Source of the DNA: Plutella xylostella | Lineage: Eukaryota > Arthropoda > Insecta > Lepidoptera > Plutellidae | DNA length: 64,000 nt | NCBI RefSeq assembly: GCF_932276165.1 | Contig: NC_064000.1 | Coordinates: 3,286,001 to 3,350,000, forward strand | Direction of reading: 5' to 3' | In this document: positions 44,368 through 56,429 of the stretch, piece by piece | Position numbering within the stretch: the first letter of the stretch is position 1 | How the letters are laid out: each line of letters begins with the position of its first letter | Notes under the pieces: generated by a model | Database searches by the model: none | The model's input: the letters and a program-made list of their open reading frames with translations, nothing else | Told to the model about the DNA's origin: nothing | Program-made: the position numbers and the translations under genes

Positions 44368-46140
44368 AAAAAAACAACGAAAAAAATAATTGTATGACAC
44401 CGAAAAAAAGTATGTATTTTTCTGCAGTACCGTCATAAGTCTAGATTTTATTTTAGGAAAAAATATTTTATATAAAAGATATATTAACTATAATTGTAAA
44501 ATAAAAATAGTAAATTTTATTTTAAAAAATCTAAAAAAATATTCTTACAACTTGCCAGATTACACTGAAATATTTATTCGATACGGCAAATAGCTATAGT
44601 TGAAAATGGCTCAAATATAAAATATTATGAGTGATATTATTTTATACACTGTTGCTTCTATGTTAGTAGACTAAAACTAAACATAATTTATTCTTGCTAT
44701 ATTTAACGAATATTGTTAGATATTATTGTATCGTTTGCCGATGTCGTTTTGTTATATTTTAATTTGTTTAATGTTCTTTGTTGTCCACTACTGCTTGTTT
44801 TTATTCAAACTATTAAGTCACGTTAAGCTTTTTGAAAGTTTTTTCTAAATTATATTTTCTAATTAGCTCCAAAACTAAAACTAATATCTACTTATACATT
44901 TCTTCTTAAATTTAGCAAACATTTAAAAACTGACACTTCTAAGTGTTTGGACCAATGTATGGACTATTTAATTTTAGGGCCTGTTTCAAAATAATAGTTA
45001 CCTGTGGAATAAAAAAAATGCTGTCACTGTCTAAAACATAATTACAGAGAGTGACAGCACGTATTTTATCCCACAGGGCCACAGATAGGCATTATCCCGA
45101 CATTGTGAAACAGGTCCTTAATTATAACAAACCTCAGATCTATAAGTAGATAGCTTTTGTTACAACGATTTTTAAATACATACAGTGATAATATTAAGAT
45201 AGGGTGCTCATGCTCATTGTTGATTGTTTTTCGAAGAAAATAAACCAAATAATGTTGTTAACGTTAAAGTAATACCTATTTTGCTGTTTCATCGCTCAAC
45301 TAGAATAAGATTTAACTAGCTATATCATTAATAAAAGAAATATATATACAAATATGCCATAACTGTTAAGAATAAATTTAATATGTAGATTATTATTTTA
45401 TAATTAGATTATAGAAAATATCTCATGTACTTATAGTTGAATAATATATACATGTAAATTCGTGTATAGGTATAAAAATATATGTATCTTAATTTAGCGC
45501 ATATATTTTTGTTAATTATGATACAGATGTTTTAATATATAAGTATATTAAAAAGCTCAAATTAGAAGACTTGATAATAATTAATAAGTCTCGATTATTA
45601 TCTCATTAACTATTATATTTATATTATCGTTTGTTTTCATATAATAACCTAAACTATTAAAAAACCCCTGCACCCAATACAGGTAAATTTAAAGATTTGT
45701 CCTTCATTTAGGAAACTTTACCTAAGTACTTATATTTTTTGTGATAAGATATTAGGAACTCGCTTATCTTTAATTTAGAAAGTGATTACAGCATGAGCAT
45801 AATAATAATTATAGATAATAAAATAAATATGTTAAGTGAAAAAACGACAAAATCGTAATGCGTCTTCCTAAAGATTGTACATAAAAATAGATTAGAATAG
45901 TCTTGAAGCGGCCACTGACACTGAATTTGGTTCGAGCTGCATTCTATTATACGTAGATATATGAGAAGAAATGAATAATATGAATATTCCACTTGGAAAA
46001 TGCTCACTTTGAGCAAATTCGATGTCAGTTGCCACCTTTATAGGTAGCTAACTTAGGATAACTACCTAACTACAACAAAAAAGTGACAGGACAAAAATCC
46101 ATGACAAAAAAGTCAAGCTAGTTCTGTAGGTATTTACTCA
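44368..46140 (+). other. fus: Probable fus 3' UTR (spliced form)
   Basis: Very AT-rich, with several AATAAA hexamers (for example 44499-44504), one MITE-I copy (44976-45122) and no convincing ORF. The end of the transcript cannot be fixed from sequence. Further AATAAA pairs occur as far as 48118-48127. Confidence 0.45.
44976..45122. mobile_element. Palindromic MITE-I (copy 2)
   Basis: AGGGCCTGTTTCA at the left and TGAAACAGGTCCTTA at the right, inner arms ATGCTGTCACT and AGTGACAGCACGTATTTTAT. Confidence 0.75.
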
Positions 46141-46142
46141 TA

Positions 46143-46263
46143 AAGGGTGATGCCCCATTGGTGCGTTGCGTGGCGTCGTCGTCGTCGGCGTCCTTCCAAA
46201 GATGGAAAAAATATATGGCAGCGAAGATGCGACGAAGCAACGCACCAATGGGCCCTCGCCCTT
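46143..46263. mobile_element. Foldback MITE-J (CCATTGGTGCGTTGCG, copy 1)
   Basis: AAGGGTGATGCCCCATTGG at the left, TTGGTGCGTTGC and GCAACGCACCAATGGGCC as arms, ending CGCCCTTA. A second copy is at 58899-59015. Confidence 0.75.
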
Positions 46264-46580
46264 ACGCGTTGATGTTAGTGAAATCGGTCAGTTAATGAAA
46301 ACTATATTATGTGCATCCATGACGGTATGTTAAATGTAGGTACCTAAATAATTCACTTCAATATATTTAAGACTTTACAAAATTTTACTTTAGTTAAAAT
46401 TTGTTTTCATAATGCAGTTTTGTATTCCTTAACGATTTCAGAAGCCAATATTTACTGGACAACCATAATTGAAAAGGTAAACTGTTTTATGAAAACGAAA
46501 AAAAAACCGCGGTGTAACTGTGTTATATTTTTCCCTTTCGTTAGATACTTTAGAAAAAAATACCTGCCTAATATAATATT

Positions 46581-46727
46581 AAGGGTCTGTTTCACAATGT
46601 CTGGTTAGTGGCTACCTGACGGATAAAATACATGCTGTCACTCTCTGTTATTATTTTTTAGACAGTGACAGCATGTATTTTATCCGACAGGTAGCGACTA
46701 ACCAGACATTGTGAAACAGGGGCTAAA
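46581..46727. mobile_element. Palindromic MITE-I (copy 3)
   Basis: A nearly perfect palindrome. GTTTCACAATGTCTGGTTAG and CTAACCAGACATTGTGAAAC are exact complements, and GGATAAAATACATGCTGTC pairs with the right arm. The best-preserved and probably youngest copy. Confidence 0.85.
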
Positions 46728-46853
46728 TATATATAAAATACCTACTTTGAAAACCATTCGATCAATATTTTCCATCAATTAGGTAACTCAACTAAATAGG
46801 TATTACTTACATACTTGTTTCTATTATTCAGTATTTCAATATGGCAAATGACT

Positions 46854-46983
46854 TAGGGCTGATTTCTCAATGCTCAGATAAAAGTTATCTGAGGAATAAA
46901 CTGTTACTGTCACTGTCTAATAAAAACATTCAGATGTGACAGCATCATAATAATTCATCTGACTATTGAAAAATCAGCCCTTA
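46854..46983. mobile_element. Palindromic MITE, GGGCTGATTTCTCAAT ends
   Basis: AGGGCTGATTTCTCAATG is mirrored by ATTGAAAAATCAGCCCTT, with inner arms built on CTGTCAC and GTGACAGCA. Related in layout to MITE-I but with different ends. Confidence 0.7.
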
Positions 46984-47502
46984 CTAATCTTAAACAATGT
47001 ATTTTTTCTAAATTTTAAAATTTGTACAAATGCAATAAAGAAAAAAATAGTCTAGTAAGACGATATGATATACCTTTATGTACATATATAACACCAACTA
47101 GTTAGGTGGGTATTTAAAAACATAAATGAGTATAAAATTAAAAAAAATATGTGTGGGTAATTGTTATAGCAAAATTATAATGAGATCTGATAATACAGAA
47201 GCAATACCTATTCTAAATAATAAAATCTATATTAGTAACTTAATATATTTTAGCTCATAGAAATATAAAATTTATATGTACTTACTTACTAACTGTGTAG
47301 TGTACTTACTTATATTATGAATTATTTTGATTCATAGTGTTGTAAAATTCTTTAATATATCCAGTGATATCGTAATTTGTTATTAATTACAAAAAAATTG
47401 TTAAGTGTTTTTTTTATATATCAAAGGTTTTTTATAGTGTACCGACACCTAGATCATGTTTTTGTGTATTGTTTTTATGAGTTTCCATATTTCCTACTAT
47501 AT

Positions 47503-47760
47503 ACAGGGTGTTGCAAAATTGGTATACTAAGCCGAATCCTACATGTGCAGCATGTTATATCTAAGCCCAAAACTGAAATCAGAATTTGGAAATTCGCGAA
47601 AAAAAATAAATAATCCATAGTAAAAAGTCACGTGACCAACAAAGTTTCTATGGAAAATGAATTTTGATTAAATTGAAATTCTGATTTCAGTTTCGGGCTT
47701 AGATATAACATGCTGCACATGTAGGTTTCGGCTTAGTATACCCTTTTTGCAACACCCTGT
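47503..47760. mobile_element. Foldback element with CAGGGTGTTGC ends
   Basis: 258 bp with arms of about 100 bp. ACAGGGTGTTGCAAAA and TTTGCAACACCCTGT at the ends; GCAGCATGTTATATCTAAGC pairs with GCTTAGATATAACATGCTGC; CTGAAATCAGAAT pairs with ATTCTGATTTCAG. The centre holds GTCACGTGAC. Flanked by TATA on both sides. A partial copy is at 26998-27190. Confidence 0.85.
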
Positions 47761-48193
47761 ATACACATATTGCTAGAACTACTGGTTACACTAAATACAT
47801 TTAGTTGCTACATAGTCTAGGTGTTTGTGACATTATGTTATAGAACGTTTTTTACTTTTAGATATTATAAAGTTACAGCAATAATAATTTAGTTAAAGGC
47901 TTATATTTTATATTGTTGTATATCTATTAATATATATTTTATAACAAAGACACAACAAATACTATTTATATGCTGTTGATTAATAGACCGTAGTTTAGAC
48001 AAAATAGCATAAATTTAATTATAAATTACTAGAATGTGCAATTTTAGACTGTAGCTTAGTTTGTTTTAATGCCAAAATGATTTGGTTTCATATCATACAA
48101 AGTAGTGAATTGTTCCAATAAATAAAGTGTATCTATATTCATTTCACAAGATTTTCATTTACTGTATACGGTATGGCGGTTTTGATATATGTG

Positions 48194-48501
48194 ATAATAG
48201 ACGCATTTTTCCTGAAATAAAAATGACATATTATGTATCTAGCCTATCTGAAACCTAGTTAAACATTGTGAGATATGGAGTTTCGACTTTCTCCGTGTTC
48301 GGCATCATAAGGGTCACAGTGACAGTTAAATAAAGTCCATTTTTCTCTCCACCTTTAATTTGCAAGGTGCGGGTGCCTATATAAATAGAGTGAGTCGCCC
48401 GCGCGCCTCAGTTGTAATATCACCATGCAGAAATGACTAGGTTTCAGATAGGCTAGATACATAATATGTCATTTTTATTTCAGGAAAAATGCGTCTATTA
48501 T
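48194..48501. mobile_element. Element with perfect 65-bp TIRs and an internal promoter
   Basis: Positions 48194-48258 and 48437-48501 are exact inverted copies (from ATAATAGACGC to AACCTAG). Between them lies TATATAAATAG at 48378-48388, and 30 bp on CCTCAGTTG with the initiator TCAGTT (48408-48413). A third copy of GCCTATCTGAAACCTAG plus TTAAACATTGTGAGAT follows at 48509-48542. The segment from the TIR to the initiator recurs inverted at 54596-54775. No protein is encoded. Confidence 0.8.
48378..48413 (+). promoter_or_regulatory. TATA box plus initiator inside repeat
   Basis: TATATAAATAG is followed at about 30 bp by TCAGTT. This spacing and these motifs match an arthropod pol II core promoter. 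Sequence after the initiator differs between the two copies. Confidence 0.6.
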
Positions 48502-49567
48502 GTAGTCTGAGCCTATCTGAAACCTAGTTAAACATTGTGAGATGTGTTTATTATCGCATGGTGGAGAGAAAACCAACTGTGACCCATAAGCTACTGATGA
48601 GTATATCAGTAGATAAATATTTGAATCTATAAATTTATAATGCATAGATTTCTAGGTAATAGATATACTAAAAAGAAAGGTATAAGTATACATAAGACTT
48701 AAGTACTTCCTTATTATTCCTGACTTGTCAGAAAGTTATGGAAGGTATGTACCTATACATATAGGTAGGTATTTATACATATGGACACACACAGTGCCTC
48801 TTCGAAAGCAATACTTATAAGTAATTATTGATCAAAATCTTGTTATTGTCAAGGCAATATTTTTAACATACACTAGCCGAATGGATGGAACCAGTGAAAT
48901 ACTTTGCAACAATATTTAAAAGCTGTAAAATGTAGAAAATCGATCCAGGCCGCTGGGGCTCAGGTCAGCACATGCTGACTAGGGTATGTAATTCTGGACT
49001 GACCTCAGAAATGCAGCAGCCGACCCTGGAGCCTCGTGGACCTGCTCAGTCAGCCCTGTACGACGACACGGCCTGCAACACCTGGCGCGGCATCTAGTCC
49101 TTGGAACGAGGAGTGGTGCTTGAAGGGAAGATAATTTTACTAAATATCTCAGCCTCATCAGCTACTGGAAAAGATTAGATGAAGGCTGTGACACTGGCGG
49201 ATAACTAAGTATTCAGTTTTTCAAAACATGATGCAGGTCACTATATTCATATTCTAGATTGACAAGTAACACACAGTCTAATTTTGTATTCTATCTAACT
49301 CGGCGGTTAACGAGTTCCTGTGAAGTGTTCCTACTAGGAAGGAAAGTTATTTTATAAGCCTTTGCACAGATTTTGTGGGCTACTATCATTCTGTATCATC
49401 ATGTGTGAATATTATGAGCTCTGGCAGCATTCCTTGGTAGATGACATCAATTAATAAAGATTGATTAACACAACAATAACAATTGTAATAGTTGACAAAT
49501 GAAACCCGGCTAACATGTCTTAGCTGGGTAAGTAAATGATCAGTCATGCCACCAGGATAAGTAAAAT

Positions 49568-50332
49568 GTTCGGGTTCCGCTCATCTGGCATAATCTTTAT
49601 TGACCAAAACTCATTTCGCATAACTCGTATGGTCTAAACTTTTTTGGCCGAACCATCACTTTGCCAAGACTTATGTGGCATAAGGCTCGTTTCGTCTAAA
49701 ACTCTTTAGGCACAATCTTTAAACACCTAAGTTTCGTTTGCTCAAATTTATGTTCGTCCATACCTATGTATAATCTTGTTTCTCCTAATGTTATCTTAAT
49801 AAATAATATATTAAGTATGTAGTAAATGTACAAATTGTGGTATTTTTCTCCTACATCCCGAAAATCACGATATTGTATGATCAAAAAATCGAAAGTTAAC
49901 GACCAATATAATTATTACAAACCCCATGAGATCGAAACCTATAAATAGGTGCGACGACGAGCAAAGCGAGGAGGAGCGTGTTAGGTGCACATGTCCATCA
50001 AAACCAAAGCGGAGCGTAGCGAAGCGGAGCGGAGCGTTTTCCAAACAGCGGAAACAATACAAGGCACCAGTTTGCGCTATGTAGGGAGACGCTCCGTCAA
50101 AGTTAAAGCCAAAATAATATTATTACTTTGTATAAACCTATGCCATAGCATTATTAGGCTATTCAAGATTTGGCCATACCATTATTAGGCTAAACAATGT
50201 TATGCGAAATAACTTTTTACTAAACGAGATTTATGCCATACGATTTTCGGCGTAACGAGACTTTGACCAAACGTTACTATGCAATACGAGATTAGGCAAA
50301 AAAATCTTATGCCAAAAAAGGTAGAACCAAAA
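49568..50332 (-). mobile_element. Non-autonomous element D (copy 2)
   Basis: The inverted counterpart of 21663-22272. It shares both motif-rich ends (GGCATAATCTTTATTGACC, TTTTTTGGCATAAGATT in complement) and the GC-rich centre. It has about 140 bp of extra AT-rich sequence near 49758-49900, at a site where the two copies otherwise align, so that part is an insertion here or a deletion in copy 1. Confidence 0.75.
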
Positions 50333-50935
50333 TGTTCAGTACTTCATATGAAAAACATTAACAAGGTCACCTTTAGGTATGTTCGTCAACACTAAGGGCA
50401 GGTCTCGGCCAAAACCTTAAGGCTTCGCCTTGTTGCAACTTCAAAGGTACGTAGATAGGTACCTACTTACATTGTTGTAGGTTCGATTTTGAAACCATTA
50501 AGTCAACCTAGATAAAACAAAATAAAATAGCTCGATTAAATAAAGATGGTACGTAAAGATGTTAGTTGTACCTGATCAGACCTGATGCAACGACAGCCAA
50601 CATAGACTCTCTAATCTGTGGAAGCAACAATCATGGTGGCGGGAACATGGACAGTTGGACGAGCCACCTCGAGCCTGACTTATCAATCAGAACTGACAGT
50701 TCGCCAACAGCAGATAGCTTGCGGCTATCTATAGGTAAACTTAGGTAGTTAGCTATACTTACCCAAGAAAAAGTCCTTGGACATCGATATGACAGTGGAA
50801 CGGCGAATAACTGTGACACTCTTTAAAACAAAGAGGCTTGTTGTTGTCCAGCTAAGGAAGGTTACCTACTTCAGCGACCTGGTATTGCATTCTGAAAGAA
50901 CTGCGAAGAGTTAATATTATGACTAATAATTATTA

Positions 50936-51824
50936 CAGTTCTCCCATATTAATAATGCGCATGCAAATCTTCGCAAACTGTCGTATTCCCGGAAACACCC
51001 GAATCAGTGCCTTAAACAAAGCACTTGCATTTTGATCCTTGTTCGAAAGAAATAGTAGTCAATATCATGTGACACATAATCGAAAACAATTTGGGCGGTC
51101 GGTGGCTGTCACCGATCAGTCAAGGGTCTCAAGGTCAAGATCAATATTACTTTTGTGGAATTATAAAGAGCTGCAATTACACATCGTTCTTGTTATTTTT
51201 TTCAAATGTGAATTTAATTTAAACTTTAATTATTTTTGACGATGCCATATTATGAGGCACATTTAAGAATAAAATATGCGTCACATTGATAGACTTCACT
51301 TTGCCAATAAAGGCACACCCAAAAGACCAAGTTTGTAATTGTAATATTATTGTGAATGATCAGCGCTGTAAATACTTTTGAACTGAGATTTTAATGTAAA
51401 CATTTTTATTAATGTGAAATAATCAGTGCCGTAAATACTTTTGAACTGAGATTTCAATTTTTTTATATAAACCTGTGTTTGAAATCCATTTCTCCTTATA
51501 ATATAAACCTTGTGTTATTGAAACCTTCTTTCATCCATCTTTACATTCTTTACATCAGCTTCAGTAAGACACTTGAAGAGTACCTACTGTAACATTTTAG
51601 AAGTAAATTTTAATATTATGGAATATTATGAATTATCGAATCAAATTTCGTTACTGATAAATCAATTATCTCTTTTAGCACCAATTACATAATTCTACTA
51701 AAATTTCATGAAGAAAATGCACTTAACCACTCTAAATACATAATAGTTTTCTAACGCTCGGGAATACGACCGTTGCCGAACAATGACGAAGATTTCTATG
51801 TACATTATCAATTTTGGGGAACTG
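50936..51824. mobile_element. 889-bp Tc1/mariner-like TIR element, no transposase
   Basis: CAGTTCTCCCATATTAATAA at the left and TTATCAATTTTGGGGAACTG at the right, flanked by TA. Subterminal arms TCGTATTCCCG and CGGGAATACGA pair. The length is right for a shortened mariner-type element, but I find no DDE/D frame. The family also gives the 189-bp MITE at 14397-14585. Confidence 0.7.
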
Positions 51825-52810
51825 TACTTATTTAGAAAGTTTTCAGCAAACTCTAATAAATCAAGCAGCTACCATGTCACCGCTGCCCGGTTATAACTCT
51901 GTACTAGCTTAGTAGATATATATACCAGTTTTAGCCTTCAGCTAGAGGCCAGAGAGCTCCTAAATGAGATGCGAGTACGAGCATGACACAAGTAATTTTT
52001 TTTTTTATTTTATTTTATTTTTTACTTGGTAACTAGTTACGTAACTAACTGAAAGATCCATAAAACAGTTGAGGATTACTCAAAATATAATTGTGAAAAC
52101 GGCACGTCTGCATCTTAACCAGTCAGTCTAAGTAGTTTCAGCAGATACAGTGTTGAAAAATAGTTATGAAACGTTTGCGCCAGAATCGAATTAAAAATAC
52201 ATTTTCATTAGAGAAGCCGTTTAGGCGTGAATAGGTACTTTCACCCTTTGGATTGTGCTCCAAATGATGATCTTCGAAATTCATAGAAATTTAATGACGA
52301 CTGCCATTGTTTATTATCTAGCCCCGTACATTGAGTAGGGCTGCGGCTACACGTGATGTGATACACAGTACACAGTAGGTATATGCATGTTCCCAGAATA
52401 GTGGAAGTTATAATTTTACCAAAAGGTAGTCGTCTCGTGCAAGAGCACCGTTACTCGATTTATTCGATACACAACTAGTAGACAGCTGCTGCGTAGGAGG
52501 TTCACGCATTTTTCAACAAAGAGCTCGGATACACACTCACAATCCACTGGGACATAAGGAAGACAGCTAATATGGTGCCACTCAGAAACCGCGATGACAC
52601 TCCGATCATGATCACCCGACAGTAGGATCATAATAAATTCGGTAACTTGTGAAGCGGTATGGTATAGCAACAGCGACTTTCACGAAATCAGGAATTAGCT
52701 CAGTGCTTTTAGGTTGAACACTCGCCGGTGGGATTCACTTTGCTCACAGCCGAGAAAAGAAAAGACTCAAAGCTGGAATCTGCCGATGTGTCATGACACT
52801 TAAGATAGTG

Positions 52811-52977
52811 TCTGGGGGGGTCACTTTATATGACGAAAAACGAACTTTCAGTGCACTGCGGCGCGAGCCGCTCTATCTGTTTATATGTATTAAACGTGCC
52901 GATTGCACGACAGCTCTCGTTCGTTCGTTTCTCATCAGTATAGAGTAACGCTCCTGTACTTACCGTGCGTCACCATT
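52811..52977. repeat. Decayed GGGTTACTTTATAT MITE
   Basis: GGGGGTCACTTTATATGACG at the left, GATTGCACGACAGCTCTCG in the middle and GTATAGAGTAACGCTCCT at the right. These match the family ends at 3606-4018 with several changes. Confidence 0.55.
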
Positions 52978-53454
52978 CCCATGAGCAGTCCAATGATCTT
53001 AAGGCAGTTTAGAACAAAAGCTGCATTAGACAGTTTCTTCAGCAGAGACATTGAAATAAAAAATTGATTGCACAACTATCCCCAGGAGCAGTCTACAGGT
53101 CACTTTGGGCAGTTCAGAAGAAAGCTGCTTTATTAGAATACCCTACCTCAGCGGAGGCATCAAATTGAAGTGCTATAACCCTTTTAGAAGCGGTGCACGT
53201 TACCCGATTTGTCGTCAGCCATGCCGATGCGGCTACGGCGACTGCAGGTGGTTACTCAGGCTTCCTTGGTGGGCCCTTGTATGGCTAACATGACCAACCT
53301 TGGCAGTAAACGTTCGTCTGCATATGCCAAAATCACTGATGAATAGCGCACGTTACTCGATACCTTCTAAATAAGTCACTCATAATGATGGCTGATGATG
53401 ATGATGACCGTACTAGCAATAGTGCAGGCGGTTCCGCTGAGCATAAAATCTCTT

Positions 53455-53930
53455 CCCAGACAGGGGGCGTTTGGATCTGGCAACCAGAACAGGAGTGCCA
53501 GGTGTGCGCAGCGATGCAGGTGGGACAACACAGCCGCCAGGGCAGGAGTGCATGGCTGGATCTATGCAGCGATGCAGGTAGCACAAACCGGTGGCCAGGG
53601 CCAGGACCGGGTGTACGCTGCGATGCAGGTGGCACAAAACGGTGGCCAGGGCCAGGACCGGGTGTACAGCCGCCAGGGCAGGAGTGCATGGCTGGGTCTA
53701 TGCAGCGATGCAGGTACCACAAACCGGTGGCCAGGGCCAGGACCGGGTTTACGCTGCGATGCAGGTGGCACGAGACGGCGGCCAGCGCAGGACACAGGGC
53801 CGGGTGTATGCTGCGATGCAGGTGGCACGAACCGGTGGCCAGGGCAGGAGCGCAGGGCCGGGTGTACGCTGCGATGCAGGTGCCACAAGACGGCGGCCAG
53901 CGCAGCACAGGGCCGGGTGCAGGTTACACG
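53455..53930. repeat. Minisatellite, about 51-bp units in a composite array
   Basis: Direct repeats of a GC-rich unit with landmarks CTGCGATGCAGGTGGCACAA and CGGTGGCCAGGGCCAGGACC. Two adjacent units are nearly identical (53567-53668), and a longer composite repeats with AGCCGCCAGGGCAGGAGTGC. Because 51 is a multiple of three and the unit lacks stops, several frames on both strands stay open for 70-220 codons. These are not convincing genes: composition is repeat-driven, there is no conserved domain, and the frames stay open on both strands alike. Confidence 0.8.
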
Positions 53931-54589
53931 AAACTTCAATTTCACCGAATCACATTACTCGCCGCACATGCCACAATGTCCCAACATACTGAAACTCGGA
54001 GCCACGTGCTTCCTGTAAAAAATCCTATGACGTTCCTGGAAAGCTCCTGTTTGTAAAGCCTTACATAAGCTATAATCAAGTGCATTATTGTAATAGCAAA
54101 GTTTTTATCAACTGTTTTCTAAAAATATTAGAAATTGAGGGTAGAAAAATATATTTTTATTATTTTTTCCTGTATAAAATTAACATATGCTTTACTTAAA
54201 GCGGTAATTAATGTAAGTATCTAGCTCAAGCGCCACTAGTAGGACCGGAATATGTGATCAATCATGACCACGACTATTGAATCGGACCCTACTGCGTGGG
54301 ATAAAAACCCCAAGCGCCGGAGCATTATGACCAGTGGCTGAGCTTTTAAAAGCAGTAAATAATAGCATTTTACTCACGGCTTATCAACTCAAACCTTCGT
54401 TGCGAAATCCTCAGCAATGGCTGCGTGCGCAGCAGCCGGCAAGCCCCGCGCCGCCTGGTCCGCATCACGCTACAGCTCCCGGCAGCGAGGACTCCGCAAA
54501 TTCAATATTATATTTTTCCCCGTCGGAGCGAAGCCGACGAGAACCGTGGCTACATTGAGCCATTTTGCCGAAGTGTTCACTTCAAAAAT

Positions 54590-54785
54590 CAAAAACCAAC
54601 TGAGGCGCGCGGGCGACTCACTCTATTTATATAGGCACCCGCACCTTGCAAATTAAAGGTGGAGAGAAAAATGGACTTTATTTAACTGTCACTGTGACCC
54701 TTATGATGCCGAACACGGAGAAAGTCGAAACGCCATATCTCACAATGTTTAACTAGGTTTCAGATAGGCTCAGACTACATAATAA
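54590..54785 (-). mobile_element. Repeat with TATA/initiator promoter (second copy)
   Basis: The complement of the 48230-48415 segment: TTTCTCTCCACCTTTAATTT, TATATAAATAG (plus 54623-54633) and TCAGTT, at the same spacing. After the initiator, on the minus strand, it continues GGTTTTTGATTTTTGAAGTG, then ATG (near 54572) of a 32-codon frame. This copy may therefore be closer to the source element, perhaps an LTR or 5' end of a retrotransposon. Confidence 0.6.
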
Positions 54786-55671
54786 TAAATGATTGATTAT
54801 ATATAATCAATGAATACATGACACTGTTCTGTAAAAACAGGTAAAAACGGAGTAAGTATTAAAACTACATCATTATTTTTGTAGTTCATAACATAATATA
54901 TCTGTAACTAATATTCTTCTTTCTCTTATTGGCTTTTGGGAAGGAAAGGATGGCAGAATAAAATAACATATTGCGTATTTTTCCAATTTATTACGTCAAC
55001 ACAGTTTGACACTTATTACATTATGGAAATCTCAATGTTCCTGTTCATTTCAAACATTATAAATCTAGCAAATTCATATCCTCATCATGTCCTCTCGAGC
55101 TCACCATACAAAAATAAGACTACAGGTTTTATACATAAAATCACGCTTCTCCGTCGAAAAATGTGATGAAAGAAAACTCATTTTTCAATATCGGACAGTT
55201 CATAAAAAACATGATCTAAAATAATTATCAGCAAAATCACATTTCTGGACGAAAATTCGTATGGAAAATCTACAACATAACAACTAAAATGTTTTGTAGA
55301 ACTAAACTTATACACAGACCGAAACAAAAAAGTTTGTTCGCTACAAAATAAAATTCGGATTCACACAAATAAAGCTACATTTAAAAGGTACCGTAAAAAA
55401 TGATAATAAAAAATATATTTAACTTCCCATAGTCCATCACAACCTTGCTATACTGATCACAGCTTTACTTTACTACTTGATACATCACTATGTCATAGAT
55501 CTATCGATGATATAAATGTATGCGTTCATTGATGGTACTTAAGACTCATACTCATAGGTACCAGATACATATGGTTTTTCCATGTATAAATAAACAATGG
55601 ATCCAAAGGAACACATCTCTCGTCATATTTTTGATATCGATAGTAGGTACAATTTTGTACTGGACGTATAG

Positions 55672-55838
55672 TACAAGTGTGCTAGTTTGCCGAAAACTAT
55701 AAAAGTTTACGTTTTCTCGCATATAAGTCTCTCGAAACTATCATGAATCTTGTATGTAGGTATATTATGCCAGAAGAAAATCTAAACTTTTATCGTTTTC
55801 GTAAATTGCAAAACCGTACTAGAGGCCCGACAGTAGAT
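55672..55838. mobile_element. MITE-B (copy 5)
   Basis: GTATAGTACAAGTGTGCTAG at the left, AAACCGTACTAGAGGCCC at the right, arms GAAAACTATAAAAGTTTACG and AAACTTTTATCGTTTTCG. More decayed than copies 3 and 4. Confidence 0.7.
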
Positions 55839-56287
55839 GAAACAATATTCCTTACTGAGTTTCGTAAGGGAGAACATTTTATCACGTACGCTTAATCCGT
55901 TCACATCAATTACAATTTAAGATAATTTTATCAACACGACGTATACGCTATAGAAAGAGTAAAGGAAAGAACGTTTTTGAACGGCCTATTTCACTGGAAA
56001 TTCAACTTAAAATTCGCTGCTAAAGCGTCTGAATAAATGGCTGAAATGCATTATTTGTGCGCGCATATTACGTACATACATAACTTATTTTAACTGATCA
56101 TTTCACTATTTAAGGACTTACACAAAGTTAGAAATAATATGACAGCGCATCGCACTTTGTTTTAATGAAAATAAAGCTTATGTGTAAAGCAGGATTAAGA
56201 CTAGCAAATAAAAGAACAGAGGGCCCAGTGGAGGTTTGAGAGCCTGGTATAAGTTTTTCCTAACCGATCGAGCAGTGAAAATAGGCT

Positions 56288-56352
56288 CAAAAATGTATGG
56301 CGCGGAGCTAGTGCAGCGCTAGTGGAGACTCTCGCGCGCCATACAAATCCGC
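56288..56352. repeat. Short foldback, ATTTGTATGGCGC family (copy 2)
   Basis: AATGTATGGCGCG and CGCGCCATACAAAT arms around GCTAGTGCAGCGCTAGTGG. Related to 20290-20366. Confidence 0.6.
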
Positions 56353-56429
56353 GTTTAATCGTCACTACATGACCGGTGTATAAACTCGCACTCCCTATGC
56401 TGAAAACTGATATTAATATGAACATCATG

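Noticed and set aside
53385..54056. Open frames of 190-223 codons on both strands
   Set aside because: They come from a stop-free minisatellite unit of about 51 bp. They overlap in several frames and strands, and no domain or splice context supports a gene.
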